This document shows, piece by piece, positions 1 to 11,500 of a stretch of DNA of 64,000 nucleotides. Within the stretch, counting starts at the first letter, position 1; each line of letters begins with the position of its first letter. The notes beneath the pieces are model-generated. The model made no database searches. It saw only the letters and a program-made list of their open reading frames with translations, and was not told the DNA's origin. The translations under genes were made by a program, and so were the position numbers. Origin of the DNA: Siphonodentalium dalli (Eukaryota > Mollusca > Scaphopoda > Gadilida > Siphonodentaliidae); NCBI GenBank assembly GCA_032622095.1, contig CP136066.1:183060716-183124715 (forward strand), written 5' to 3'.

Positions 1-567
1 TGTCATCAAGAAGACGGCACCGAGCAGACACCAAATTAAATTTCAACATAAAAATAAATCTCAAAAAACACTTTTATGGCCATTTCAGGATGAAACTATA
101 ACAAATGAGTAAAAAAAAATATTTTGTCAATTGAAAAAAAAAAATGTCAAATTAAAAAAAATTGTCAAAAAAAATATTTAAATTTCAAAAAATCTTTTCT
201 GACCATTCAAGGATCAAATGATATCAATTAGGTGAAATTAATTTTATTCATAATTAAGTTGGGGTGATGCTACATAGATATGGGTATTGCGACAGTGTTG
301 TAATTCTCAAAACAGCACAGTATTCTACATGGATATGAATCACGATTACAATACCTGCAGAGCATTTCAATCACAATGCGAGAAGCCCATTGATCCACAC
401 ACATTGGTACTAGATTCATGGGGATTCTTTGGAAATTGATACTGAATGAGAATAAACTTGTTTATTATAATGTAATAAATAAAAACAATACAGCTAACAA
501 GTAACATAAATGTTATTTACAAAACACAATAATTATTGCTTTATCTCAAAATCATTGGATAAAACAT
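1..567. other. Non-coding, AT-rich flank
   Basis: A/T-run-rich sequence, for example the repeated poly-A/T stretches in the first 230 bases. I see no gene, RNA or bounded repeat here. Confidence 0.5.
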
Positions 568-571
568 TTAA

Positions 572-1040
572 AGGTACTCAATCCGTAAAGAGGGTCCCCA
601 TCTCAACAGATTCCAACAACAACAATCCGATCAGAGGGTCCTATATTACTATTTCTTTGGCTTTGGGGGTAAAAAATATTTGATTCGAGTCGAGGAACCC
701 ATCAAACAAAGCTCAGAGTTATTATATATTGATTTTAGAAATTTGTTATGTTCTCGAGATGAGTACTAATAACTGCCGTAATCTGCTCTGGATGTGTACT
801 CCAAATCTATTCAAACAGACAAGGGTGGATAACTCTAAAATCAAGTGGTAATTTTAACGCAATTTTGACTGAGTTCTGGGCCAGATAGTATTCCCGATAA
901 TGAAAAATAATAGATTTCTAAAATCGATATCTAACAAATCTGAGCTTTGATGGGTGACTTCCTCGACTCGAATCAAATATTTTTGACCCCCGAAGCCATT
1001 GAAATAGTAATTGGGAGGAGTTTTATCGGATTGAGTACCT
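572..1040. mobile_element. TTAA-flanked foldback MITE, copy 1
   Basis: The ends AGGTACTCAATCCG and CGGATTGAGTACCT are exact inverse complements, and each is flanked by TTAA (568-571 and 1041-1044). The arms pair for about 150 bases: the left arm (572-750) reads the same as the reverse complement of the right arm (890-1040), with scattered mismatches. There is no coding capacity; the small minus-strand reading frame over the right arm is incidental. TTAA target use is known for piggyBac and Kolobok elements, so this is inferred to be a non-autonomous derivative of one of them. A close relative lies at 3753-4162. Confidence 0.8.
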
Positions 1041-1129
1041 TTAAGATGAAACAGCAGGGTATTATTCATGTCGCACACTTTATTTTTAAATACAGTTCAT
1101 TATACTAGAATATAACATAGGGTGAGGCA

Positions 1130-1700
1130 AAATAAGCCTGTGGTAATTCGAACAAAGTGCCATAAAGAGTGATCCATATGCCAAATTTGAAGACAAATAG
1201 ATTACAATTATAGCTAATGCTATCACCCAGAAACCAAAATAATCGTCAAATTATAAGACAGCAAGCACCATAACTCTGGCTAAAAATAGGCGGACGGAAT
1301 CCAAATTGGAACTATACTTATATTTTCATATCCTGGCTTATCCATACACCATTATTTGTAACAATCAGATAACTTTAATTACCAAATTCTAATTGGACAA
1401 TGACCATAACTCCGACAAAAATGGGGCAGGCCGAATTTGAACATGACCTGTATTTTGGGCTAGTAAACTGACATACCAAATTAATTCCATTCAGTTCAGA
1501 TTTACTTATGTTATCGGGAAAAGAAAATTGAGTACTGGTGAAAATTGACAGGCGAAGTCAAATTCTAAGTTGACTCGTATTTAGGGCTGTAAACCAACAG
1601 GCCTAATTTCATTCCATTCAGTTCAGACTTCCTCAAGTTATATCCGGAAACGAAAAAAGGGAACGAATGGACAGACCAATAACATATTGAAAACATTCCT
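1130..1700. repeat. Degenerate tandem repeat, about 160-bp unit
   Basis: Three diverged units share the order 'accataactc ... aattccattcagttcaga ... gttat ... ggaaa'. The clearest pair is at 1450-1530 and 1580-1660. Non-coding. A repeat with a similar 'accataactcaggta' phrase occurs at 9240-9745. Confidence 0.55.
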
Positions 1701-1924
1701 GTTTTTTTCATATTTAAACGGTTAACCATGAATGTTAAAACAAAAAGTTTAAGAATAAGCTCACTTAAGTTATCAAATGAACAGAGCAAATTATAATTTG
1801 GAGACAAACATTCTTTGTTGAGTTGGAGATTCGGGATTCAAGCATGAAGATAGTTTGTGAATGAGTCGGCTTGCTCGTAAAATGTTCGAATTCCTGAATA
1901 TCCAACAAAATTGTGAACTTTTAT

Positions 1925-2120
1925 CTTCATTGTAATTAAAGTGATGTGAAACACTCCGGTGGGGTGACTAAATAGAAATGGAAAATAATATCGTTCAGAG
2001 TAGTTATTTTTACAAATATTACATCTAAATTGACAAAACACACCATCATTCTTATATATTAATTAAATGCAGTGCCTGCCGATAGCAAAATTGTTCTCGT
2101 TAGTTTATCGCCAACGGAAG
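1925..2120. repeat. Dispersed repeat, copy A
   Basis: Contains 'aaagtgatgtgaaacactc' followed about 60 bases later by 'tttttacaaatattacatct', then 'aaatgcagtg'. The same order, diverged, recurs at 15965-16150. This is a two-copy dispersed repeat without visible ends or coding potential. Confidence 0.55.
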
Positions 2121-2290
2121 CGTCCCGATTCAAGTAGTAAATATTTACAATTTAGCGTAGTTCAAGCAATATTTTATATGGAGAGGTAAAGCCAAATTCC
2201 TTGACACTTTGTGATGTTAGTAGAATGCTACATTCATCAGTGAACGATAGATTCTGGTGCATCGAAAAACTTAAGTTCGTGAATCTCCAC

Positions 2291-3274
2291 TAGGGCTGGG
2301 CGATATTTCAATATATTGACTATAGTCGGTTTGGAAAAGAAAAACCGTATTGAAACAGTGTGTAAAATAAAAATTCAATATATCGCAACCGCAATTTTAT
2401 CACCTCAAAAGACGGTTTCAAATTACAATCCAACTCAGTTAAATACTTTAGCGGACCACTGATTGAAAGCAGCCTTTATCGGTCGCTCCCAATTTAAGTT
2501 TCCATTGTCTTTTATTGTAACCAATCACGCAACGGTTGTATTTTGGGCTATAGTAGAGCGATGGGGTATCTTCTTCCAAATCCAACCTGGTAGCGGTGTA
2601 AAGTCATGAGCGATACTTCGTCCAAACTTTCTGACTCATGACTCGGCGGTATTTGTCGTTCAATTATATCTTAAAACTTGACGCAGGAAAGGAACATGTC
2701 TCAATCCTTCTAGGGTTGACACGTTAGTGTTTCTTGCCAAGAATTTGGACAAATAAACACACGAACTGCAATATTGTTCAATGATTAATTATGATTATCT
2801 TTCCCGTGTTCAAAAGTTAATTAAAAATGTTCCGTAATTCATAGTGTATGATAAACTGCAGACAACAAAATCTACCATCTTAGCCCAATTCTACTAGGTC
2901 CTCTATCAACCTATGAGCACGTGCTTAGCTATGACCTAACGGGAATGTGCATCGCGTGCTGATATGTAAACAATGGAGTAATCAGGATAACTTGAGCCTG
3001 TTATGCACTCAGTGTTGTTGCGTATTCCAGAATGCAGGAACTTTATAGAATGGCCACATGCCATTCCGAGAATAGTTTATCATTTACTGCCTGGTGATAG
3101 TGTATACAATTTTACATCCCTTGTAACGAAAACCCGGAATGTTATATCTCTCGTTTAAAATTTGATTTTACATGGTATTTTTCAATAGTAAAATAATTTT
3201 CAATAAAACCGTATATCGCGGTGTTATTTTGGAAAAATCGCAGTTTATAAAAACATCAATACTGCCCAACCCTA
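2291..3274. mobile_element. hAT-type non-autonomous transposon
   Basis: The termini TAGGGCTGGGCGATATT and (reverse complement of the right end) TAGGGTTGGGCAGTATT are imperfect inverted repeats. The element is bracketed by a perfect 8-bp duplication, ATCTCCAC, at 2283-2290 and 3275-3282. An 8-bp duplication with TAGGG ends is the hAT pattern. The 984-bp interior has no transposase-like frame, so it would depend on a transposase encoded elsewhere. Confidence 0.88.
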
Positions 3275-3669
3275 ATCTCCACCAATCAGAGTTTGTGTTT
3301 CAGAGACAAATATTCAACTTGAATTACAAGTGAAAATGAATCAAGGTTTCAACTGAAATTAAAACTAAAATTGCACTTTTTTAAAGTTACCATGTCCATG
3401 ATTTAACACACCTAATTAATTATTACTTCTGCTTCGGGTGGGGGTGGCATGAAGAATAGATGATATTGAGTCGAGCAACCAATCCTTAAAGCTCATATTA
3501 GTTTGTTGAAACTGTCAGCCTAGAATACATTTCACCGGAAATATACATTCATATGGACATGTGTGGATACCGTTAGTTAAGAGTTAGGAAGTCGCTTTAG
3601 CATGATTGAAAATTATACTCGGAATAAAAGCGACAAAAATTATCACCAGAAAAAAGACATTATCTATGT

Positions 3670-3722
3670 TTTTGCATAAAACATGCAAGAAAAAAGTTGT
3701 GACAATTGGCATGTTTTATGCA
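3670..3722. repeat. Short inverted repeat
   Basis: TTGCATAAAACATGC at the left and GCATGTTTTATGCAA at the right form a 15-bp perfect inverted repeat around a loop of about 22 bases, immediately beside the second TTAA foldback MITE. Function unknown. Confidence 0.6.
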
Positions 3723-3752
3723 AGAACATAATACCACGACAATCATGTTTTA

Positions 3753-4162
3753 TGTACTCAATCCGATCAGACGCTCCTAAATTACTATTCCTTTGGCTTC
3801 GGGTACAAAAAATATTTGACTCGAGTCGAGGAACCCACATGTCAAAGCTCAGAGTGATTAGATATTGATGTTTGAAGTTTGTGATTTCTATCGTCTGTGG
3901 GACCGAACTTGCCAACAAATGGATGATCTTGCAGATAAAGATGGATAACTCTCAAATCAAGTAGTAACCCATCTTTATCTGCAAAAACCTCCATTTGACT
4001 GGCATGTTCTGTCCTACAAACAATAGAAATCGCAAACTTCAAACATCGATATCTAATCACTCTGAGCTTTGATGGGTGGGTTCCTCGACTCATATCAAAT
4101 ATATTTTACCCCTGATGCTAAAGAAATAGTAAATTAGGAGGGTCTGATCGGATTGAGTACCT
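3753..4162. mobile_element. TTAA-type foldback MITE, copy 2
   Basis: Same family as 572-1040. The left arm starts 'gtactcaatccgatcag' and the right arm ends 'ctgatcggattgagtacct' followed by TTAA (4163-4166). The left TTAA is degraded (TTAT). Inner arms also pair (cagataaagatgg against ccatctttatctg), so almost the whole element can fold into one hairpin. No gene inside. Confidence 0.75.
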
Positions 4163-4166
4163 TTAA

Positions 4167-5329
4167 AAAGATATGCAGACAAGCCTGAAAATATTGTGTC
4201 TGTCATTTGCAGTCCCCAGACGGAGAATTCGGTGATGCTATTCACTTCCGCTGTTCTGCTCATTCTGAAATAGAAAATAAAATATATCATTCCTTTAATC
4301 TAGCGACATATAAAATGTGTAGTTCTTTTGAAATCATGCAAACAGGTTAGTATAGTCCAAACAATTGTAATGGTCAGACTCAAGAGATCTATGGTGTATC
4401 TCTCCAGGCCATAATTGTGATCTGTTTACAGTTAATCATAGAGACTGGAGAAACTTTATAGAAAAACAAGTAATGAGATAACAGTGAGAAAGAAGATTAA
4501 TAGAAAGTTTTTTTAGTTTGGTACACGATAGGTTGGACCAATATCAATGATCAATCTGAAACCAAATTTGAATTTGAACTAGTTCAACTTTCTCAAATGA
4601 AGACTAAAAATGAGAAAATGTCAGGGTGGCACAATATAGTTACCTGGGGCCATTATTTCCACAACAAAAAGTTAGATTCCCTGTCATTTATTTTATTAAA
4701 CAATTGTCTAATAGAGTATGAACAACACATTTTTAGATATTGCGGTCAAAAGGCATCGGTGTATAACAAATGTTTGAATAAATTAAAAGTTACCAATTAC
4801 AGTAATGAATCCGAATGGGTTTGTTCTCAATAGCATACATGTTTGCATAAAACTCTCCCACAATTATTTTGTACAAAACCTATCCCACCATTATTTTGTA
4901 CTGATTAAAACTTCCCAACAGATAAAACACAAAGAGGTAGCAGGCCTGAGAAATGGGAAAATAACATTGTGTGGTCTTAAAGACAAATTAACTTATTTGT
5001 TTATAAGTTTATAATTATGAGTTGCCAAATATGGTTCTAAGAATGCACAAGTTATCTCCCTTTGTTAATGTCAATGTGGTAGCCACAGAGGTAGGAACAG
5101 AAGATATTATGAATAAATGACTATAGATTTTAGAATAATGAGTATAAAAAAATGAAATTCCCAATATACTTTTTGACACACAGTATATAATTTATATGCT
5201 CTTGGTTTACATGACATTGATATTAAATCAAGCTGTGCTGTTAGCTGTCTTCCTTACTATGATGATGTTGTCCATCAACCATTTTGCCCGCGTTTTGAAA
5301 CTAAAACAAACACTGTCAACATTTTTCAG
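4167..5329. other. 3' flank of the DUF4806-family gene
   Basis: Follows the gene's stop codon on the minus strand, so it should include the 3' UTR. A minus-strand AATAAA (plus TTTATT) lies near 4685-4695 and is the best poly(A) candidate I see, about 640 bases after the stop. The short open frames here (for example 4597-4833, plus) resemble no family and look incidental. Confidence 0.4.
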
Positions 5330-5526
5330 TCAAATTAAAGATAGTGGCAGAGTATGTTGTGACAGCATTTGTTCAGAACGAATAGAATGTGTTCTACATA
5401 CCAAATTAACTCTATCAGCTGAGGTTTTTTTCCTGGCGTCGCAGGAATCTCTGAGCCATTTCCCCGCAATTTTCTTGAATGTCCCATCAGTCATATTGGC
5501 TGCTGCCGGATTCTTTCTTGCACCCC
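5330..5526 (-). other. DUF4806-family gene, coding exon 8 and stop
   Basis: 197 bases after a TTTAAG acceptor, ending in TGA at 5332-5330. Encodes residues 311-375; the first half (ARKNPAAAN ... KWLRDSCDARK) resembles the C-terminal helix of the domain and the last 25 residues are a variable tail. The 111-codon plus-strand frame at 5196-5531 is antisense to this exon. Confidence 0.8.
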
Positions 5527-8500
5527 CTTAAATGAAAATGAATGTAAGCATTTATAATATGGACAGGTTTTGCTGAGATTCATTAAACCATTACAAATGA
5601 ATCAGATATCTATTTTTACTTTATTTACTACAGGAAAATCCAAATAAAGGAGTTGTATATGCACACGCTCATGTACACATTTACTTATTTTCTGTCTAAA
5701 AGTACAGTACTGTAGTCAGTATATGCACTTGATATCAAATCACAGAAATTATCTGACACAAAATAGAAAAATTACCAGTTGAAAACAATTGAAAATAAAT
5801 AATTGACTAAGTCACATGATTCTATATATCTGAGAACAATTTAATATTTAGTACTTAATATCAAAACATTCAAGCTATGGAAGGCGTTGTCAAACTATTC
5901 TCATGGGTGAGAAAAAGACCTTGTATATATCTTATTTTGTTAAGCTAAATATTGGTAGGACTTTCGTTCTTAAGAAGACCTTTTAAGAATTACTATGGAG
6001 AGAAATATTTATGTCCATGACTTGCCCCTATTGGACACATTGACCACATTTGAAAAATCTGAAATACAGTCACCCAAGGACCCTCCATACCAAATATCCC
6101 AGATGTTATTGAGAAGACATTTTAAGAATTACTGTAAAAGAAAATTATGTTCCTCACTTCGTATCAGGTAATAAAGATAAAAAGCACTTACAACGTAAAT
6201 TATGTGCCTGGAATTTTTTATCGTTTGGGTCACCATTTAAAAAAAAGATACCCCCTGTTTATAACCAAAACAGAAGGTGAAGAAAGAATACTTACGTTTC
6301 ATGGCAGATATCAACTGGGGGAAATCCTTCAATGGGGTCTTCTTCCCAAGGCCAATCCCCGACCAATTCATCCTTGCCGCAAGTTCTTTTTTGAATGTTT
6401 GGGCCATGATATTTCTAATAACCTCCTTTTCGCCATCTCCACCTAGGAGGCGATATTTTGTGACCTGAATGAAAAGAATATCATAAAAATATAATATATT
6501 TCCTCAGACCCGTACACATTAAATACAATCTATGCACTTTTTCATTGGCTATTACAAATATGAACTTGAGTAACGCATATGCCAGAAACCAATTCTATTA
6601 AATTTGTTGGCCAAATGTTTGAATACTTAGAATAATCAAGATTATGATGTTATTTTCAATCAACATGAGTCAGTGTCAGCCAAATGAAGACATTAAGAGC
6701 CATATGTATCAAGCTTAGGTCCATTTTATATGACTGAAGGGACATATTAAGTATGATAGAGATGATACCTGTAGTTTGAATTCAGATATCTCTTTCATAT
6801 TTGGTATATGATGCCCAACCATTTTGACCAGAGTTTATGCCGTTTGAAAATATTTATTTATGGTTTCTGGCCAACAATTTAAAATGAAATTAAGATATTT
6901 GCTTTACATCTGGTGAGTGAGTTGCCAATATGAAACTAAGGTCAAGTTAAATTTCCGAACCAATTTTACCATAGTTATTGCCTTTTAAAAAAAATGATGT
7001 AATTGTCTTATTTGAAGTTTATGCGCATTTGTGCTTTCAAGTTTTTCTGGTTCTGAGTTTATATTTGTTGTCACTTGGTTTTTACTGATTATAGACATAA
7101 AGTGACATTGTGTCACAGTATCGTCACACCAATTACTCAAATTTTGTGTAGAAAAAGAATAGACTTCGAAGATGTTCGATAATAACCTCAGATGTTCAAT
7201 AATAATCCAGGAAAAAATTACAGGATTTTCACATCCGTTACAATTCTGCATCACAATCTATCCATAATTTAAAGTTGTCCACACAACATAAGTATGGAAT
7301 TTAGTAGCATAGGTTAATTAATTACTTACAAGATTTTTTAATATTGTTGCCGTCTGTAATTTGCTTTCCAGTTCCAGAACGGCATCTACAGTGCCAAGGG
7401 GCAATGCCACAAAAACTTCTTCGACTGCTGTAACCTGGAACAGAAACATAGATTGGTAAACTTACCATATAATCGGGTGACATATGGGTGCTAATAAATA
7501 AAAGAGTTATCTTGTTTTTCATCACTATTTAGATAATCGCAACATAGTTAATATAATAAAATATAGTACAGAATTCTGAAATCAGAAACAAATAGATTTG
7601 AGCAAGGCGAACAGACGATATGAACCAAACTTTGATTCCCAATTTTGTCCTCATCTAAAGCCAATGATATTGTGTCATAAAATAATAAATATTGGGTAAA
7701 ATATTACAACTGAGAGCCCCTTCTCTTGATTTATATTGGTCTATAATTGTGTTTTCATTTTGGTATTTTAATTGGTTTTGGGAAAAAAATTAAATGTCAG
7801 TAAAAATATGCAACGATTTGCCATCCTCCTCCCATCCTGTCGGCACATTCCTGTGAGAATAGGACATGTGGGATGATTTATTGGGATGCCTGCTACTAAC
7901 AGGCAATTTAACACCCACCCCCATGTTCTATTTGAGTGAATACATGTGTTCTCCACTATTATGAGTACACACAGGCATATAAATCAAGACTTTAAAAATA
8001 AAACAAATATCCTGTTATGTGGGTTAATACTACACATGTAACCTCTGTTAAACAAGTATTTCATATAGCAGTAAACAGCGGATTTAACTTTATTCATGCT
8101 ACCAGTAGACCTGAGACTTTATGTGAGCTAAAACTGTAAACGAGGGTTCCAATAAACAGATGCTTTAGGTGTGAATGATCAGTCCATATTATAAAACAAT
8201 ATGTGGTCATCAAATACAGTTGCAAAATTTAAGCCCTGGTGTCTCAGATTTTATGACGCTTCAGGAAAGTAATTTTGTTTTTACCTGATCTCTCTGTTCA
8301 AACAGAACTTCAACTGCTGCTTGAAGCTTCTTCCGTTCTGCTCTTTCCGCCTCCTGATTTTCGATAATCGTTTCTTGATTTTCAATCAGCCTGATCATTA
8401 GTGCTGTGAATGAAATAAATGCTTTATAAGTTAAAAATAACTCATACTGTGACACAGTATTATCTGAAATTTACTTTATACAGAGTTTATGGTTTGAGAA

Positions 8501-11500
8501 TAGAGGTCAAACTGTATAATCATAACATAAAGTACAAGTATTACAAAAATTGAGCTTTAGAATGAACATAGCCCTAATAATAAGTTGTCCATCCATTAAA
8601 TTATGTTTGGAACTGGCAGAGCTGTCATAATTTACCCCAATTATTTAAAAAATCTGCAATCATTAGAGATCATTTATCGATTAATTTATAGAGACAATTT
8701 ATATAGACGGCCTCAGAACTTTATTACGAGGGCAATCGCTATAAAAAAGTCTAAGAAGTATCAAAGTTACCTCAGTGACTGAACTTGAGAAAATGAAAAC
8801 TTAGGACACAAGTGCCTGTTTATACCACATGTTTACAATGTCTAAAATGGCATGTCAACCTGATCAATATATGTATATGCTACCAATTAATTGTAATAGA
8901 TGGAATACTCGTTTACTGTTTGTTCCTTGTTGCATTTTATTATAACAGTTATTCATGTTTAGCTGAGAATTTGATACTTTGATTACTTTTAACATTACCT
9001 CGATCAGTAAACATGCTGAAGCGACTGGCGCCAGTCGGAGTCGACGAACATACGGGTCGTGATATTGTTCTGATTGTTGGCAGTGTAGGTTCAGGTCGGG
9101 TTGGCAGAATTGTTGATGGTGGCTGGGCTGCTGGTTGTGCCTCGAACGGATTGCTGACAGGAGTAGGGTCCTCCTCAGGCTCCGAGTCTGAAACGAGTCT
9201 GGTGGCTGCTCGGCTAAACAATGAAAAATAAGGGTTGCACATCAAATTGGCTCTGGTTAAGTTTTTTTCACCAAAACTTAGAGTGACTAAAGGCCGTAAC
9301 TCAGTTAAAAAGTCTCGGAAAACCTGGTTCTCAAACATAATAAGATATTGTTGTGAAAGGTCCACATATCAAATATAAGTCTAATCGGTTGACATTTTTA
9401 CAAGTTTCCGAGCAAACGGTCATAATATTGCCAAAAATAAGACAAAATAAGGACCATAACTCAGGTAGAAAGTATCGGACAAATGGCTGCAGCCCCGGTC
9501 ATCAGTATTATTGTGAAAGGTTCATATACCAAACATGAATGAAATTTGATGTCTGTTCAATGTATCACGGTTAACATTTTAGTTCATGAAATTGCTTTAA
9601 AAAAAAAGAAAAACAAGGACTGTAACTGAAGTAAAATGATCAAACAAACCTGGTTTTCAAACTCGTTGGAGATATTGTTGTGAAAGATCCATATATCAAA
9701 TAAGAATGAAATTGGTTGCTGTTTGTTTGAGTTATCTCACTAATGGACGTGGGGGGGGGTCCCATAATACTCCATTGGCCTGGCCCTATTAATGCACAAA
9801 CATTAGTATAAATAATATATCGAATAATATAATTTTTTCATAAAATAGACATACATGTACATGTAGTTTTCTACTTACCGAAAGCGCTTGGTGGGTCTTG
9901 GGGTGTCTTCTATCTCTGATTCTATGTTTGATTGAACCTCTGACAGCTTCTGCTTCAAGGTGGCCTGCACAAAGTTTTCTGGAAGAAATAATAATGATTA
10001 CAATATGCCCACCATGCTCAGTTTAGAGAGTGTCTATGCATTTAAAGGCACGTGAGGCCTTAGTTGTCGAAAATATTCATATTTGTTCCAATCACCGTAA
10101 ACAGAAAAACATTAATACGCATACAGTTTCGTTCATATATACCATGACCATCGCGTAAACAGCATGTTATCATAAAGACCTACTATATTTTACCTAAGCA
10201 AGAGCCTGATTATGTTACAGAAGACAGCACAATGCTACTGGCTAATCACACAAATGGCATAAACGCTCTTTATTACTTCCATATCAGGAATTCACCAACA
10301 AAGAACGCTCTTTATGTTTACCATCATAATATAAACAAACACCAGAAAAGTAACGTTAGATGCTTTTGTTTACATAACAATGGTCAAACATATGACAATA
10401 ACATACTGTTTATGCGATATTTCTTATTTGTATACGGACAAAGTATGTCTACATTTTGATGTTCTTTCTGTTTGTGGCGGTTTTTGACGGGTGGAAATAT
10501 TTTCACAGGATACCAACCGCCAAGGCCAACCGTACCTTTAAACATGATATTTTACATGGTAAGTCTATATCTACAACTTCTATCAGTATCACAGTGGCCG
10601 GGTTTAGGGCCATGCGAATATTCGAGATTCGAAAGTCAAATTCGATTCGAAATTTCCAACTCAAAATTTTGAATATTCACTGACAAAAAAAGTAGGCTGT
10701 TTACGGACAAGTAGACACGTGGATCTTAGCTGTTTCTGTGCCATATTATTCCCGAAAATTATGAATACATGCAGGTTATGATTATTATAGTACATCGCGA
10801 ACGTTCGCATGATATTAAATATAAATATAGCCAGTAATTAGCCACTATAGGACGACTAAATACATCTGAATGCTAGCTTTGAATAAACATGGTAGCCAAA
10901 AGCTCGGAGATCGCCGATGGACCAACGACGTACATAATTATAATAGCGATGAGACTGCACGAGCAACCACTAGCGTTATCCGCCGACTATACGTCTCTGA
11001 TTCCGCGTTATGTAATATCGCTGAGAATGTAAACAACACGTGTTCCCGGCGTCGAAAAGTGCACGTGGGCGGTGTTTTCTTTTGAAATTGACTTTCAGTT
11101 TCGGAGCGTTCCTTGAAACTTGACAATTTGTCGTCCGTTATTCATGTTTATTTTAAACATGATAAAAGCTGCATGCAGTGCTGGAACTTAAACGTGTGAT
11201 GAACCGTGCAACATGGTATATAACTCGCAAGCGTCTGGGACAACGACCCATCTAAGCATCCAGCACTACATAAACAGGCTACCATGCGACTGTTGTTGCG
11301 TCTTCAAGTTTATAACAACGGGTGTTTCCCAGTGCCGATTTGCAGTTGTGCATGTACATGCAAACTCTATAAATAGCGCGTGATTTCAATTCCGATAATC
11401 CGTTTAGTGGTTATATATTAAATCGTCGTGATGACCGCATGGACGTTTTAATGTTTTTGTTTCTCTCGACAATTCTCAATAGAACGACGGTTGATCGCCA

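Noticed and set aside
5196-5531. 111-codon plus-strand frame
   Set aside because: Lies antisense to the last coding exon of the DUF4806-family gene, which has in-phase splice sites and a domain match; the plus frame shows none.
9013-9231. 72-codon plus-strand frame rich in Gly and Ser
   Set aside because: Antisense shadow of coding exon 4; its composition follows from the proline/serine-rich exon on the other strand.
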